Shown here piece after piece: positions 23,582 to 36,490 of a stretch of DNA of 61,271 nt. The stretch is from Grammothele lineata. Lineage: Eukaryota; Basidiomycota; Agaricomycetes; Polyporales; Polyporaceae. The stretch is taken from positions 1 to 61,271 of the forward strand of contig NDFF03000377.1 in the NCBI GenBank assembly GCA_002150815.3. The letters are read 5' to 3'. Made by a program: the position numbers and the translations under genes. Below the pieces are notes generated by a model. The model did no database searches and was not told the DNA's origin. It was given only the letters and a program-made list of their open reading frames with translations. Numbering within the stretch: the first letter of the stretch is position 1; each line of letters opens with the position of its first letter.

Positions 23582-25073
23582 GACAGTGCTGCGACCGCTC
23601 GAGTCCCGGACTTGTGGGAAAGGCAGAATAGTTAAGAGGATTCGTATGGATGACGACGTCTAGTAGCAGTGATGTCAAAGAATTCGCGATCGTTCGGAAG
23701 GAGTCTACTCACGATAGTACACCGACAGTTCGCGGAGTGCCACAATACTGTGGGCACAGGTTAGTAATTGGGCAGCGCACAGGGACGTAAAGGGAAGCAG
23801 AGGGCAGCAGAGAGACGAAGACTGGGAAGCATGCGGGCGCGGGTGGGGAAGCGTTGAACGACGCGCTGTGGCATTTGTGGTGCAAGGAGGGAAGTACACA
23901 GATGCACGGAGACGCACGGACGAGGCCTGACAGGCGGCTGCCCCTAGGTTTATGGACACTCGATCCCTGAGACAGAGAAAAAACTGGCCATTGCACAGCA
24001 CAGGCTATCTAAGTACATGTTATTCTCGCCCAACACGCGCCCCGTGCGCTATCGCGCTTGAGAGCGGGCGTACCAGCAACAACGCGTGCCCTCCCCCTTC
24101 TCTCCGGCGCGTGAACGAGGTTACGGCGATGGCCCCGGTCACGAGGAATAGCCCGATAAGGAATGCTGTAGCAAGGATCGGAATAGATATGAGAGAGGTG
24201 TTTCTGTGGGTCGTGGGAATGAAAGCAGGAACGAGGACAGCGGGCAATGGTTCGGAGGACAGGTGCGGAAGGGAGAGTTAGGTGGACAGTGGGAAGACGG
24301 GAACCGAAGCTGTCCGATGGAGGCGGGGGGCCGAGAGCATTTCTTCGCGGTCTACTGAGCTTTACAGGAAGGATATCGTTGGTGGTGAGTGAAGGCGGAG
24401 GGCTGGAGCATACGTCGTCGCTCACGCAGAGCGGCGCCGAGAAGATCCTGCATAGTAGTTTGCGTGTTTGAGTACGTCGTTGACAGTAGGAAGCCGGCGT
24501 CGCAGGGTGAGGGGACGAGTACTGCTACTAACAATGGCAGTGCTGGACGTCTATAGAGGATCGGTGCGGTAGAAGGCCTCTTGGCATTGTTGGAGTCGGG
24601 GGATAAGTGGTAAGAGGCCGGGCCCTCGAGATCACTGCAACAGAAGGGGATATGTGATCCCAGCGTAGGGGATGCCGAAGAGGCCGAGTATACTGGTGCA
24701 GCGGATGCCGAGATTGCATACACTGGCTGCGGAGAAGTGCGGTACGAGTTGTTAGGGAATGGCAACGCATGGGAGAAGGCGGGTCACGACGGCGGCTGTT
24801 CGGACGCGCGGCGGGTAAGACCGGAGCAAGATGCGCCGCTACCGGGACGTTGTCATTCGACCATTGACGTCAAGGGGTTTCGGCAGGGATCGGTGAGGAA
24901 CCCTGCGCGCACCGCGTTTCTCTTCAGGCGCAGTCCCCACGAACGCAAGAGATAGACGAGCACACTCACTTTCGGATCAGCGAGGTCTTACGCAACACAA
25001 GCTATGATTCCATGTTCTACAGGTCTGTATGGAACGGAAGGTGACGCTTTCAGGGAAACGACGCGTTCAGGGG
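23582..25073. other. Intergenic, with an unassigned membrane-span frame on the minus strand
   Basis: Minus-strand open frames cover 24770-24009 but are fragmented. One (24247-24020) holds a good transmembrane helix (ISIPILATAFLIGLFLVTGA) followed by basic residues, after Pro/Ser-rich frames upstream (24765-24352). This could be the end of a single-pass membrane protein gene or a relic. I do not recognise it. Confidence 0.3.
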
Positions 25074-25820
25074 TTACATGAACACCAGGGCAATCGTAGA
25101 TACCGCCGTCTCAGCGAGAACCGCGTAGCCTGACGCATAAGCGCCCTTCACAGTCGTGACTAAGAATGCACAACATGAGACACGTCGTGCCTTGAAAGTT
25201 AGGTAGACGTACATTTGGTCAAGTCCCAACACAGGTGCCTGATACCGTTTAGGGAGTGGTACGCGAACGGCACCGCGAGGATCGTCTTGGCCGCTACCTT
25301 GACGACATCAGGAAGTCCCGCAACGAACTCAATTGGCAGAGTCGAAGGTGCCGGGGGCGACGAGGTAGGCGAGCGAGAAGCCGTATAGGACTAGAGTATG
25401 TTCAACCGAGAGAGAACATATCAGGCAGAACTTGACACTCACGAGCGCTGAGACCAACACCAGCGACGCGGTGGAAGATTGAACCATACTAGGTGAGTTG
25501 GGGCTGATAAATGGTGAGATGGGGACTGGAGGGGCGGCGGAGGCGCTGCTGGTTCAGGATCTGCTGCGCGGCAGAGGGAGGGATTCGGTCTGAATGGTGC
25601 TAAATAACGGGATATGGATATAGTTAGTTTGAAGACACAGACCGCAAAGAAACTGCTGCTCACCGCCGGGCGACAACATTGCGGAGAACAGCTACAGAGG
25701 TCCTGAGGTCAGGATAAGAGAGATGGCAGGGGCGGGGAGGGAGGGGCACTGACTATATCTGGGCTTGAGCGCTGCCTGCCTGAGGGCGGGGCCGAGTCCA
25801 ACGGCGCGAGTAGAGAGCAT
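25074..25820 (-). pseudogene. Succinate dehydrogenase cytochrome b subunit (SdhC) pseudogene
   Basis: Family: mitochondrial complex II membrane anchor, which binds heme and ubiquinone. Start ATG 25820 gives a mitochondrial presequence (MLSTRAVGLGPALRQAALKP). Later exons read [93 protein letters not shown] and GYAVLAETAVSTIALVFM, ending in TAA at 25074. Two lesions are visible. A TAG (25489-25491) replaces the codon between QLT and YGSIF, where the family has Trp. A frameshift near 25330 lies between SAN and EFVAGLP. The conserved HRVAG and HSLNGIRHL motifs (quinone and heme region) survive, so decay is recent. Introns are retained. A functional copy must exist elsewhere. Confidence 0.85.
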
Positions 25821-28800
25821 GGTGGGCGTAGGTGACTGAGAGAAGAACGATGTGTCCGCGACGTTGCGGTCATTGTCGGGGCTCGCCAAAGCTTGGCCGT
25901 GGCTTCCGGTCACAGGTTGTCACGGTGCATGTGATTTCCGGTCACATCCAGCCAACATTCGACTTGTCTTTTCCTGTCGGAGTCGTCAGAGCTACGACGA
26001 CTACAATGAGCAATGAGACACTGTAAGCTTTGACCTTGTATATGCGTTTCTCCGTGCGCGGCACATCTTAACCATATACTATTAGGAAATGGCTCAAGGG
26101 TCTCCGAGCATTCCTCGACCTCCCTGACGCCCATCCTTCTCATCTCACCGCGATGCGCACCTTGGCACCTCTACCCCCATGAACCAGCTCGCGTGACACC
26201 ATCATGTCCCGATCAAGCAAGCATCGAAAATGCATATAGCCAGAGAGCATTCTATCCACTGGAAGCGCGCAATTCGTACTCCGTGACCTCGCGGAGACCT
26301 CGCGGAGAAACACGCAAAGTGCGCGATATTCGGACGTCCGCGTAGAATCAGCAGGCGGACGACAACTATGGCAGGGAGCCCTCGCATCCGGGTGGCATCG
26401 CGACTGTCAACAAGCCTCCCTTCACGAGGAAGAGGAGTAGGGCGGGGTGCTATGCGAGGGAGGAAGAGAAGGAGCGGGAGCAGAGGCAGGAGCAGGCGGG
26501 GCGCGGAGGGAGCAGTGATAGGAGTCTTTTAATAAGGTAAGTCGTCGCGCGATTGCTTCGCCGTACCTGCTCATCGCGTTCGCTCAGGCCCTCCCACGAG
26601 ATACGTAGGGGGATACTCCGCTGTACGTACCTCAGTCTCGAGTATATCGTCCCCGTGAACCTCACGCACGCTGATAGGCTTCCTATGCGAGTCGCGCAAC
26701 GATGTGCGGGACATTGCGAGCAAGGATGAAAGAGACCGTATCATCGAAGTTCTACGTATACCTTTGCTATGCGCGTCCATTCGGTACGTGCGCGGGGGGT
26801 GCGTGCATTCTCCTTCGCAGATCGCTGATACCCTTTTCACGGTCTAATACTGTCTTTCCGTTTCTTCGTCATCTGTTCGCCGTACCCAAGCCTTACTCAT
26901 GGAGGACTCCTGTAGGATTGTGCAAACAACGGTGCGCTCAGCAGAAAGCACCGCATTCAAGTCCACGGTCTTCATCGATGACGCCGTCCGGGTCCCGCTG
27001 TCAGGACAGGAGGCCGTCCGTAGAAGAGCGATTCACGCCCCTCGATCCACCGACAACGCGATGACAGACCCTCCGAGGCCCCATGGCTTTGGAGAGAGAC
27101 CCTACTTACCTCAAAATATCGTCATAGCCCACGGGACTCGGACAAAGCCCTTGGCTTGTAGCATGTGGCTCCCCCGATTGCCCATGTGCAGCGCAGGTAC
27201 GCCCCTCTCGACATCCCCGAATATCTTACTCCTAACGAGTACTCCAGCCTAACTCGCATTAAGGAAACCACCGCAAGTAACTGCGCGTGTGAAGCCTCGT
27301 GCGGGTTTCAGTGTAGGATGATTTTGACCACGGAATATCTAGACATCTCAGGTACGCCCCTAGTCTCGACCGCCTTGTTCCTACATTGTTCCAACGCGCA
27401 CTGTGGTCCTTCGCCCCAGTCCTTCGCCTTTCGTTCATCTACGCCCCCGGAATGCGTCGTTATGTCTACCAATATGGCGATCCGCCCTCGCCCATCGCCC
27501 CATCGTCCTCGGTCGGGATTTATATTGAGATGAACGGTCGCAGATGAAGCATATGGTACCACGCTGGTTGAGGACTGGGAAATACTCGTCTCGTGTAACA
27601 GTTTCACGTGTTCACTGAGAAACGTGAGTACTTGCTTGCTCTATGCGGAAGCACAGACTTATCCTTCACTCGTTGCTGAACATACCTCGGCCGCCGATCC
27701 CACGCGATCTCGCATTCGAACTATTAGAAGGCTTCAAGCTCTCCCCTCGCTCTGTGATTCACTTCCCCCTACTCTCGCATACCAGAACTCCCAGTTTATC
27801 CTCGTCATTTCAATGATGGCCTCGGCGCGCTGGTCCCTGCTTTCCAAGTCTCCCCTCCTCACGCGCTCTGAGTCATCGCACTCCGACAAGAATACGCAAC
27901 GGTCTGTACAGTGCAAACGTGCGGCCGCTGTGAACCGAGACTAAGTGCCTCCCTCGCGGAGCTACCATACGACAGTGGTGCACAACGTGAGTGGTTAAGA
28001 TTTCGGTGGTCGCGCTGCTCCTCAAGTCTCTGTAGGGTCGTATTTACGTGCACGCGGGCTGCCTCCAAAGCGGCAGACTCAGTACGCTGCACGCGTATGA
28101 TCTCGCAACGCACGGACGGATGGCCCTCGCGTCCGCCCCAGAGCCCGGTCGCGTTGGCACTACGCTGGTCGCGACTACCTCTGCGAGTGGGACAGACGTC
28201 CTCCTACACCACGACGGTAGTTATCTCTGTTCGTGCCCCTTGATTCTGTGCCACTCACGTCGTTCATGCGCACTCAGGATTCTGCAGTCATGAGCTCCCT
28301 TCCACCACGGGCGAGCTCAATATGTACGTCATTGCCGAGGACAAATGAATCACCGTGCACCCCGCCGCAGAGGGCACACACGGTTCTCCTGGCGCGCGCT
28401 TCATGTACGGCTTCACCTCGTTCTGGTCGTATGCACTTGGGCCAGACCGCGTGCTCGCCGTGCTCTTCTATGGGGAGAGCGCGCCGGCGGTGGGCGGCCA
28501 TGCTGGCGCAGGCGACTTCCTGGATAATGCTGGGTGCCGTTTAAGGGTGGCCACTGGGGACATCTACAGCGGTTGAGCGTGGCACTGTTTGGAGGTCGTC
28601 GGCGACGGTTCTGCGCACAACCCCCAGGAGGACCGTACATGGTTCCCGTTCGCTTCGTGGCTCGACGAGGGGGGACATACGCACGTGACGATGTTTAGAA
28701 GCTGACTTTTCTCGAATGAGTGCGCGGACGAGCTTTAGGAGCTTCAGATTAATTGACGAACGCTTTTCGTTCGGGTGTGTTTCCGTCTCTACATGTTGAT

Positions 28801-30103
28801 ATTCGCACAATTTAGGCGTGGATGCATGGAGGTCATCGCTCTGTGAACAGACAGTAGTCACTGGCGAGGGGAGGAAACGAGGCGGTGAGGGACATCCGGT
28901 TCGCTATGTTGCTCGAACATCGAATGTTGGATGTCGACGTCGTACGTGGCACAATGAGAGACTGTACGGGGACACCTTCTGGTAAGTGATTTTCGCTGTT
29001 TGGTACACTGTCAGATTGATGAGAACGCATGTCACATAGCAGATGCAGCATTGGCCTATAGTACGTCGCTACGCTCTTCCTTGTACAGAAGAGCAACGTG
29101 CAATTGGCAACTCTCTTCTAGTATGCCATCCGCACGAATTCGTTTTGTACGATAGAGGCAAGTGTTTGCTTCCTCGAACCCTCTCATTCGGCACAGCTAA
29201 CGTTTGTTACCTTTTTCAGGAGAAGCGGAGAGGTGATAGCGCGTGACTCGAGAGCTCTCGTAATGATATGATGCTACTTACACCGTATGTAGAGGCCGAC
29301 ACTACGCGGGGATGCGGATTGCAGGCGGATGCCTGAAAATATCTTCCGTGACAGGTCTCTCGGTGGTGGAGGCTCCGAGTGATGGCGGAACGAGAAGGTG
29401 TTGCGGCTGCTATCAGATATGGCCGGCGTACCATGGCATCTTGGGGATATATATCAGAGGAGAAGGGCCATGTGGAGAACAGCGCGCATTTTGGTATTCT
29501 GTAGGACACCGGACTGAATATTCTCTTCGGTTCCTATAACATAGTTCGGCACCTTCGGCTTCAAGGCTATGTCTGCTCATCAGCAATTCTCAGATAAGCA
29601 GGCCGATACCGTGGAATAGCAAGCGAACAACCTCCTGGGCAGTGTACAGAAGCATTCTTCTGGGAAGGGGGTGCGAACGTAATCATAACATCATGCTGCG
29701 TAGAATGTCTTCGAATCCTCCATGATGCACTCGAACCACTTTTAGAAGAATCTGTATGCATATTCTGTCTTCTCATCTCTCCAAGATAGGACAGAGATGA
29801 TACCAACCCAGCCCAATCATAGCTTGTGTTAATTTCCCAGCGTTTATAGTTATGGCATTCAAGTTGAATGCGTGCTCTACTGACCGAAGTGAAACCAACG
29901 AATGAGTGAAGGCTATATGTTCCTTGGCGCCTTCAGACCTTCTGTCTGCTTCAGCATTGTCTAAGATTAAAGTTTCTCCGCGGCTGCATAACGTACAGCA
30001 CATGGCAGATGCACTCCCAAAATGGCATCCGGATAACTTGCCGACGCTCTGATGAAAACTATGTCTAGGTTCATGATTAGATTCATGCCTATGAGGGGGA
30101 TTT
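25821..30103. other. Unassigned region with coding-like fragments
   Basis: Plus-strand fragments at about 26410-28700 look protein-like in changing frames: a Glu/Arg-rich stretch (AREEEKEREQRQEQ, about 26450), RNDVRDIASKDERDRIIEVL (about 26690-26760), IPEYLTPNEYSSL (about 27220) and GARFMYGFTSFWSYALGPDR (about 28400). They may be one decayed multi-exon gene; I do not recognise the family. On the minus strand, 30003-29773 reads a plausible peptide (AMIGLGWYHLCPILER) with no known match. The last 100 bp resemble the gene A upstream region and belong to the gene C promoter. Confidence 0.3.
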
Positions 30104-30112
30104 CTTAAAAGC
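30104..30112 (+). promoter_or_regulatory. TATA-like core promoter of DUF6533 gene C
   Basis: CTTAAAAGC, 101 bp before the ATG, in a block of sequence shared with gene A. Confidence 0.5.
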
Positions 30113-30212
30113 GGTCACCCTGGAGCGATGCACCAGTGTGGACTCTAGAACACACTTCCGCATTCGTTATACTCCCTCATTCCCTAGGCCTGCCCTGCCT
30201 CACTACACGCAC

Positions 30213-31921
30213 ATGGAAGCTACATCTCCTAATCAAGCTGCTGAAATCATATCGGTCGTTGTTGCGGAGTGAGTCACTGCATTATACTCTATTGTGGACC
30301 CTCAATCAAGCGTACTCACAACTGAATGTTGAATTTTAGGGTGACATCAAGCTATGTCAGCTGTGCAGCGAATAGTGAGTAGATGATGTTGGTGTGTGGT
30401 AATTGAGATTGACACAAACAGCACTTCTGTTCTTGGAGTGGTTCGCTACACTCACAGACGAGATAGAGCTCTTCTGGAAGAAAAAGTGGACGATTGCCAC
30501 TTGTTTATTCATCTTCAATAGATATGCCGCTCTTTTATACAACATCTTATCAACGTACTTTCCAACCGGTCCCATCCTGTCGCAGAAGGTGTGTTCTAAA
30601 TTGTTCTAGCTACTCCTAGCGTTAGCTCATTGGTGCTCTAGAAGTACATTATTTTTCTCGCTTTATGACCTTAAGTAGTAGTCTCTAACGTCTGAACGAT
30701 GCCACCAGTTGCATCGCGTGGGATATTACATTCGTAATTTTTCATAACTTGCAGTATATTCCATGGATGCGTAGGTGGATATCCTGTGACACCCTATAAA
30801 CAATGCTGATGTATGTCCAGTTTTCTCATGCCTCCGTGTGTTTGCCCTCTCCGGAGGTCGGCAATGGATAATCTCTGCTATCGTGGCGGTCTTCTCGCTG
30901 AGCCCAATAGTGATTAACTCAGTAAATACTTCTACACTTATTATCAATAGCTTCGACTCACAAGATTATTATAGGCAGCTTTGAAATGGAAACGAAATGA
31001 GGTAGATCCAGTAGATGGATGCGTGCCCTTTGAGATCTCCGTACCCTCAACGTGGAATATCGTGTAAGTAATGTGTAGCTCATCTGTTCGTCACATCGTT
31101 CATTCAATTCATAGATGTACGTGTGTTGAACAGGATTGTATTGTTACCGGTTTTATTCAGACTATTCTCATTTTACAGTTGTAGTTGTTACGCGTGGAAC
31201 TGTCATTATCGCAGATGCTATGGTGGTCTGTGTAACATGGTCAAATCGTTCTATTCGATCGGGAGGGGCGTTCAGTCTTATGAAGATTGATGTTCCGTCA
31301 TTTGCGCGGGTGCTCTTGGTTGACGGTGAGTATTTCCTCTCTTAAGATGTACAATACTGACCTGAATTTCTTAGGAACCATCTACTTCGTGTGAGTCTAT
31401 TATGGAGCAGCTTTTACTAAATAATTTTCACCAAATTCTTCACAGAGTACTTGCTATCCTTAACGCTTTGCATCTAATTTTCAATTTGCTCTCCGTATGT
31501 CAAGCGCAATCTGGAGTTAATCCAGTCCGCATAGCAGACGCTGATACTAGGTGCTAATAACAACGCAGATTGCTACTGTTCCCATCATCGGTAATCCCGG
31601 GAGCTATACTGTGCAATTTACAGAACGGTATGAATTCTGAATATATCGCCGTTAGAGCAGCTAACTGATTGAAGCATGGCTATTTTCAGAATGACGGCAA
31701 TTTTGATTTCTCGTTTCATGCTTGACCTTCAACGAGTCAAGGAGCATGCGGACAACACTGGCTCCAGCTTGTCCTTTACAAGTTCTGTTTCCTTCAGGGG
31801 CAGTTCCCGCGTGCTTGGATCCCTAGGAACTGGACTAGAGCCCTCTGATATGTTGGAAACAGGAGAGTTGGTCGATGAGGACGCATCCAATGGTAAGATT
31901 AGTACCACCAATGCGATATAA
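30213..31921 (+). CDS. DUF6533 seven-transmembrane protein, gene C
   Basis: Exons: 30213-30268, 30340-30374, 30422-30588, 30642-30643 (2 nt, AA), 30709-30770, 30821-30921, 30975-31063, 31115-31116 (2 nt, AT), 31179-31325, 31375-31390 (16 nt), 31446-31494, 31569-31627 and 31690-31921; total 1017 nt (338 aa, in frame). The start is MEATSPNQAAEIISVVV and the DUF6533 signature is FLEWFATLTDEIELFWKKKW. Later spans include IISAIVAVFSLSPIVINS, VIIADAMVVCVTW, VLAILNALHLIFNLLS and MTAILISRFMLDLQ. It is the closest paralogue of gene A, with the same 167-nt exon 3. Intact. Function unknown. Confidence 0.88.
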
Positions 31922-34609
31922 GATTCGTATCTCAGTGTAGATGAATCAAATGGGAGGGGCAGCGTGCACGTATTACATACAGATGCAGAGAGATGATGTT
32001 TGTCGAAGCTTACATCTTATCAGCTGAGTGATTTCCAAGAGTGGTGGTGGCGTCGATGCATCCGCTACGAGCCCGCCCGTGCCCCTGCCCGAAAAGGCAG
32101 GCGTGATGCATCCTGTGCCACACCGCCGCGCCGCGGTTGCAGGCGCCCGGCGAGCATGCTCCGAGCCTTCCATATGTTTTGAATGTACACTGGAATGACT
32201 AGTGTATTACACACTGGCAGTGCACACCTTTTGAAGTAGAAACCATGTCCTGAGGTGTCCCATGTCGGAGACCTTCACGCGAAGGAGATTCAGCGCTTGT
32301 GAGCGGTGGCAATGCTCTTGGGCGTCAGTCCATTGATCGTGTCGTCCTCCCGGCGCTTGACCAACGGCACGCTTTCGAGTCGGAGACGGCCTTTCGCAAC
32401 ATGCCTGGAGGCAGAATTAGACATATAGACACATCTTCAGTACGTAGGAGGTGCGGCGCAGTGGTATAAAAGCTTTTGTAAGGATGGCAAACGAAATTGC
32501 GCCTTGGAGGGCCCCTCAATCGTCAAGTAGGAGCAGGCTCGGACTTCCGGGCAAATGCATTTCCTTACCTTATATAGGGCGTGAACGAGCGGGCTCGTTC
32601 AGGATCCATTGACGCCACTGAGGCTGCTCTGATTTCAGAGTAGCCTATAACACTGAGCTGAGCGCACATCATTCGAGAACAATTCTACTCTAAATAGGAT
32701 GTAGTTGGAATGTCAGTCGCACCCGAGTGCAAGCGATGCACGGAGAGCACGGAGAACCTAGCCACTGAGGCTATGTAACCCAAATGATGTAGTGGGAAGA
32801 ATTCTAAGACGCATAGATCATAGAGAAACCCGAGGCGCAACGCTTAGATACCGCAACGGAGACAAAGAAGAAAGTGAAGGGTATTCTCCTTCAAGCTGAA
32901 TATTGTGTGCAGAGAGTGTGCGCCCGTCTTCAAGCTGCTCGCCCGTGGAGATAGAACTTTGCTAGTCATAGGTATATCCTCTTACCTTCGTCTATCAGGA
33001 TCTGCCAGTCATCACCCAAAGTCTTCGACATCGGGATGGACAGAGGCCGAATATCCCAGGATTCTTCGCTCCCTTGATCAGATTTTTGTGTTAACGTTAT
33101 AGGGTCAATTTTGAACGTCATATGAGACACAAATCATGACGTACAGAATAGACAGCATGGAGTCTAGTTGTCTGTTCTAAACCCGCTTGAACGTCTCTGA
33201 ATCGAGGCTATGACGGGGTTTTTATGATCCGCAAAGCATAATCTTGAGCATACAGCATGGACCATAGGTGTGACCACACTCGAGCTCCTTAGGGGTATTA
33301 TAGTCCTCCGTTCACGAGGCTGTGTCATAAGGTAGTCTTCCCGCACCGTCCCCGATGCTATGATCGCTACCACGATGCCGGTACGCTTCCCCCTCCCAAA
33401 CTTTAATGCTTAACCTGAAATGAGTCAAAGCGCGAATACTGTACGCAGACCCCACCGTGGTGTCTACAAGCACAATTTCGTTTCGCGCCAGTCCACCGAT
33501 GATTGGCTCAATTGCGGCGAGTCTCAGGCCCTCTGACTTCTGGGATGACGAAGATACGGAGATCGAAGATGCGACTATTTGAGTCAGCTATATATTCTAG
33601 ACCGGAACGACCTGTGCTACGGCGCACGGTGTACTTACTACTAACTACCTTGCTCTGGTTACGAGTGACCCTAGTCGCGGCAGTAGTGGGTCATAGCCTC
33701 GTACAGCTGGTCTGGATGTTTTACTTTCATTTGATATTCATCCGTGTTATGCACCACTAGCTCCTTGTACCTAGTGATGCAGGCACCTCTTGACTTGCTC
33801 GCCGCTGATGGGTAATGTTATCGCAGGCGAACCTCCATCATGCGTGAGAGGGGCGCACATGCATAGAGAACAGCTAAGTATAAGAGAGTGGCATACTCAT
33901 TATACTGCGCATCCACCATATTTAGTACGGATACAGAGAGTGTTTACCTACCGCAGACGGTGACGGCACGGCACTCCAGTGTGGACACGATGACCGCGCA
34001 GAGCTAGTAGGCCACTAAACGGCTACTCTGGACATACCTCCTGCCTCCCAGAGCCTAATCATTCCATACATCAAGCACGCCCGGCGCGGGCCGCCGAGCC
34101 CTCAGCGGCCTCCATCCTCCACTGCGCCCTCGTCCACAATACCCTCCTTCTCCCTCGTAGCCACGGTCACGGTCGATCTGATGCGCGCCGGCTTCCGCCG
34201 CTCCATGTCGTTCAACGGGTGCAGATTCATGTAAGGCATTAGTGTCCGCTCGTGCAGAAGAGGCGCGATCTCGCTCTCTGCGCGCCCACAAGCGGCGTGC
34301 GCATCCAGACTGTTCTTCAAGGGGGAGTGGCGCGATCCGGATAATCGTTAAGGAGGAGGAGGTAGTGGATTTATGGGTCCGGAATATCGGGGGATGAGAG
34401 AGAGCGAGTGAGCGAACCCATGAAGCATGCTGCAGACCGCAGAATAGACGAAGAGTGTATGAGGGTGAGCGGCTTGCCCGAGCTTCAAAGCAGACTCGGA
34501 ACAGCGGGCCAATGGAGAGCGATGACGTGCGGCGGCTCGTGGGTCGGAACTCAGCCGGACCGGGGCGGACCGGCTCCGGCTACGGAACTTCGCAAAACAG
34601 GTTGCTCCG
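31922..34609. other. Intergenic, no gene recognised
   Basis: Several short frames are present. One minus-strand frame (34320-34102, PLLHERTLMPYMNLHPLNDM) looks protein-like but is unassigned; a plus-strand frame at 33503-33760 has one hydrophobic stretch. Near 34556-34580 the sequence has GGACCGGGGCGGACCGGC, a motif also found upstream of the AspRS copy at 40 kb. Confidence 0.35.
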
Positions 34610-36490
34610 CTTTCAGTCGCCCTCTCAGTGCACGCTCCTCTTCTTCCCTCGACACTGTTTCCCTGGACCATCTTCTCATGCTACATGTCTTTCAGTGTAA
34701 TAGTGTCTCAACACTCGAAACTCGTAGATGGCTGATCACGGCGCCCGGCTTACGCGCCTATGCAAACACACCGCGCTCTGACGTCTGCGCCTGGGCCCGT
34801 CAGCGCTTCAGCTTTCACCTACCCATTCTCTCTTCCCCTCTCATCCATCGACGGCGCGCCCATCGGCTCTATCTCTGCCGCAGACACGCTCGCGGAGCCC
34901 CGCAGTTTCCACAATCAAGTCAATATCAACGCCTATAGTCGACGGGCACTCTCGATTACCCCGTCGGCAGCGTCCCCGAGGGGAGCATGCAGCACGCACT
35001 CGACGGCCATGTAGAGAAACCTTCTGAGCATGTGGCGCTTGACGACATAAACGGACCCAAATCAGTGGCCGCACAGAAGCAACTAGCCGATGAATCCAGG
35101 CCCGCGAACTCCAGTGCCCAAACGCCTTCGTGAGCATCGTTTCACGGGGCAGAGGGAGGAGCGCAGGGTGAAGCAGGAGACGAGGGACGAGAATAAGGCT
35201 CGGAATCGGAATGGAGAGTGGGAGAAGGTGTACGACGAGGTATGTTGCCGCGCAATCGCTCCATCATCCCTGCTCAACTCGCGCGCTCAGGATCCCCTAC
35301 GAGAACATCGGGGCGACACACCATTGAACGCGTCCCCCATCACCAAGAAGTAAGTCGGCCATACTCGTGAAGGTCGTGCGCATCAATGCCTTTTGCAGGG
35401 GAGTTGCTCGACAACGTCGGGGACGTTGCGAACAGACGCGAGTGTATCCAGGTCATCTTCTGCAGACGTATTCACCATACGCATCCTCACGGTACGTGCT
35501 CTCGCATGCGCATGATCTCCTTCGTAAACCTTTGACATCTTATTTAGGATCCGGGAGCTTGTCCCTGATTCTTCGCCGCCAATTCACCACGATCCAAGGC
35601 GTACTTACAGAAAACCCTCACAAATTTTCTCTGACTATGGCGCGTTGGGCGGAAGATATCGCCCGTCACTCAATAGTCCCCGTTAACAGCGTCGCCCGAT
35701 TAAGGTGTCTTACTTCGTACGGCGATACGCCAGCACGAGACCAGGATACATAGGGTATGCATTTTGACACAAAGCCGGAACGGCGTTGCTGATACGCCGC
35801 CATCAGCTGCACGTATTGGTCTCCCGTTCAGATTCCCCGCCGTTCCAAGGAGAAGACGTCTCCAGACCACAAGGGTAGCATGGCTGGGTGCGTTTTCCCA
35901 TCGGGATGTTGAATGTTATCGATACTGACCGCGTTTACAGGAAGATGCGCATGTCTCGCGTGTAGGAGAACGAACGCGACTAGATGAACGACGGTCAGAC
36001 TTGCGAGTGAGTTTCCTCGAAAGATTTGAGGCCACGTTTATCGACGCCTCCGCAGCCCCCAACGCCGTGGTGAAAGAAGCGTATAGCGCGGACTTCCACA
36101 TCCTCGACAGATTCCCGAAGGCCGTTTGGTCGCTTTACGTGACCACCGACGCGGAGAATAAGGTGTGCAGTATCACCGCCGTGATTCTGGTGACCGTTAC
36201 TGATCGCGATACTTAGGATCATTGAACCCACATGATCGCTTCTTACAGAGCAAGGAGCTGCTGTCGGGGGCCAGCATTTTCATGACAAGCCGCTTTCCGA
36301 GGAGCGGAAGGAGGACAGTGAGATTGATCCGGAGACGGCAGACTACGCTAATAAGTTCGGGTGGGGCTGTCCGTTGGTAAGTAGATCCTTTTGATCTCGT
36401 CAGAGGTAGCTCTGACAACATTATTTTCAGCAGAGCAAAGGCAACATATATCTTGAACGTGTAGTTACACCCATCGCGAAGCTCTGACAG
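34610..36490 (+). pseudogene. Aspartyl-tRNA synthetase pseudogene, copy 2 (internally deleted)
   Basis: Leader and first exons (34610-35350) align step by step with 40190-40950, including the stretch around QVNINAYSRRALSITPSAAS and the charged N-terminal helix (REERRVKQETRDENKARNRN). OB-fold pieces follow (LILRRQFTTIQGVLTENPHK, 35575-35635), then RLDERRSDLR (35980). The sequence then jumps from the start of the core (FIDASAAPNAV) straight to VKEAYSADFHILDRFPKAV (about 36070-36130). Against the copy at 40-42 kb this is a deletion of about 600 bp that removes motif 2. Frameshifts also occur. Not functional. Confidence 0.8.

Noticed and set aside
31110..31125. ATGTAC as a 6-nt exon
   Set aside because: It leaves the next exon out of frame in all genes, whereas AT followed by gtacgt fits in all.
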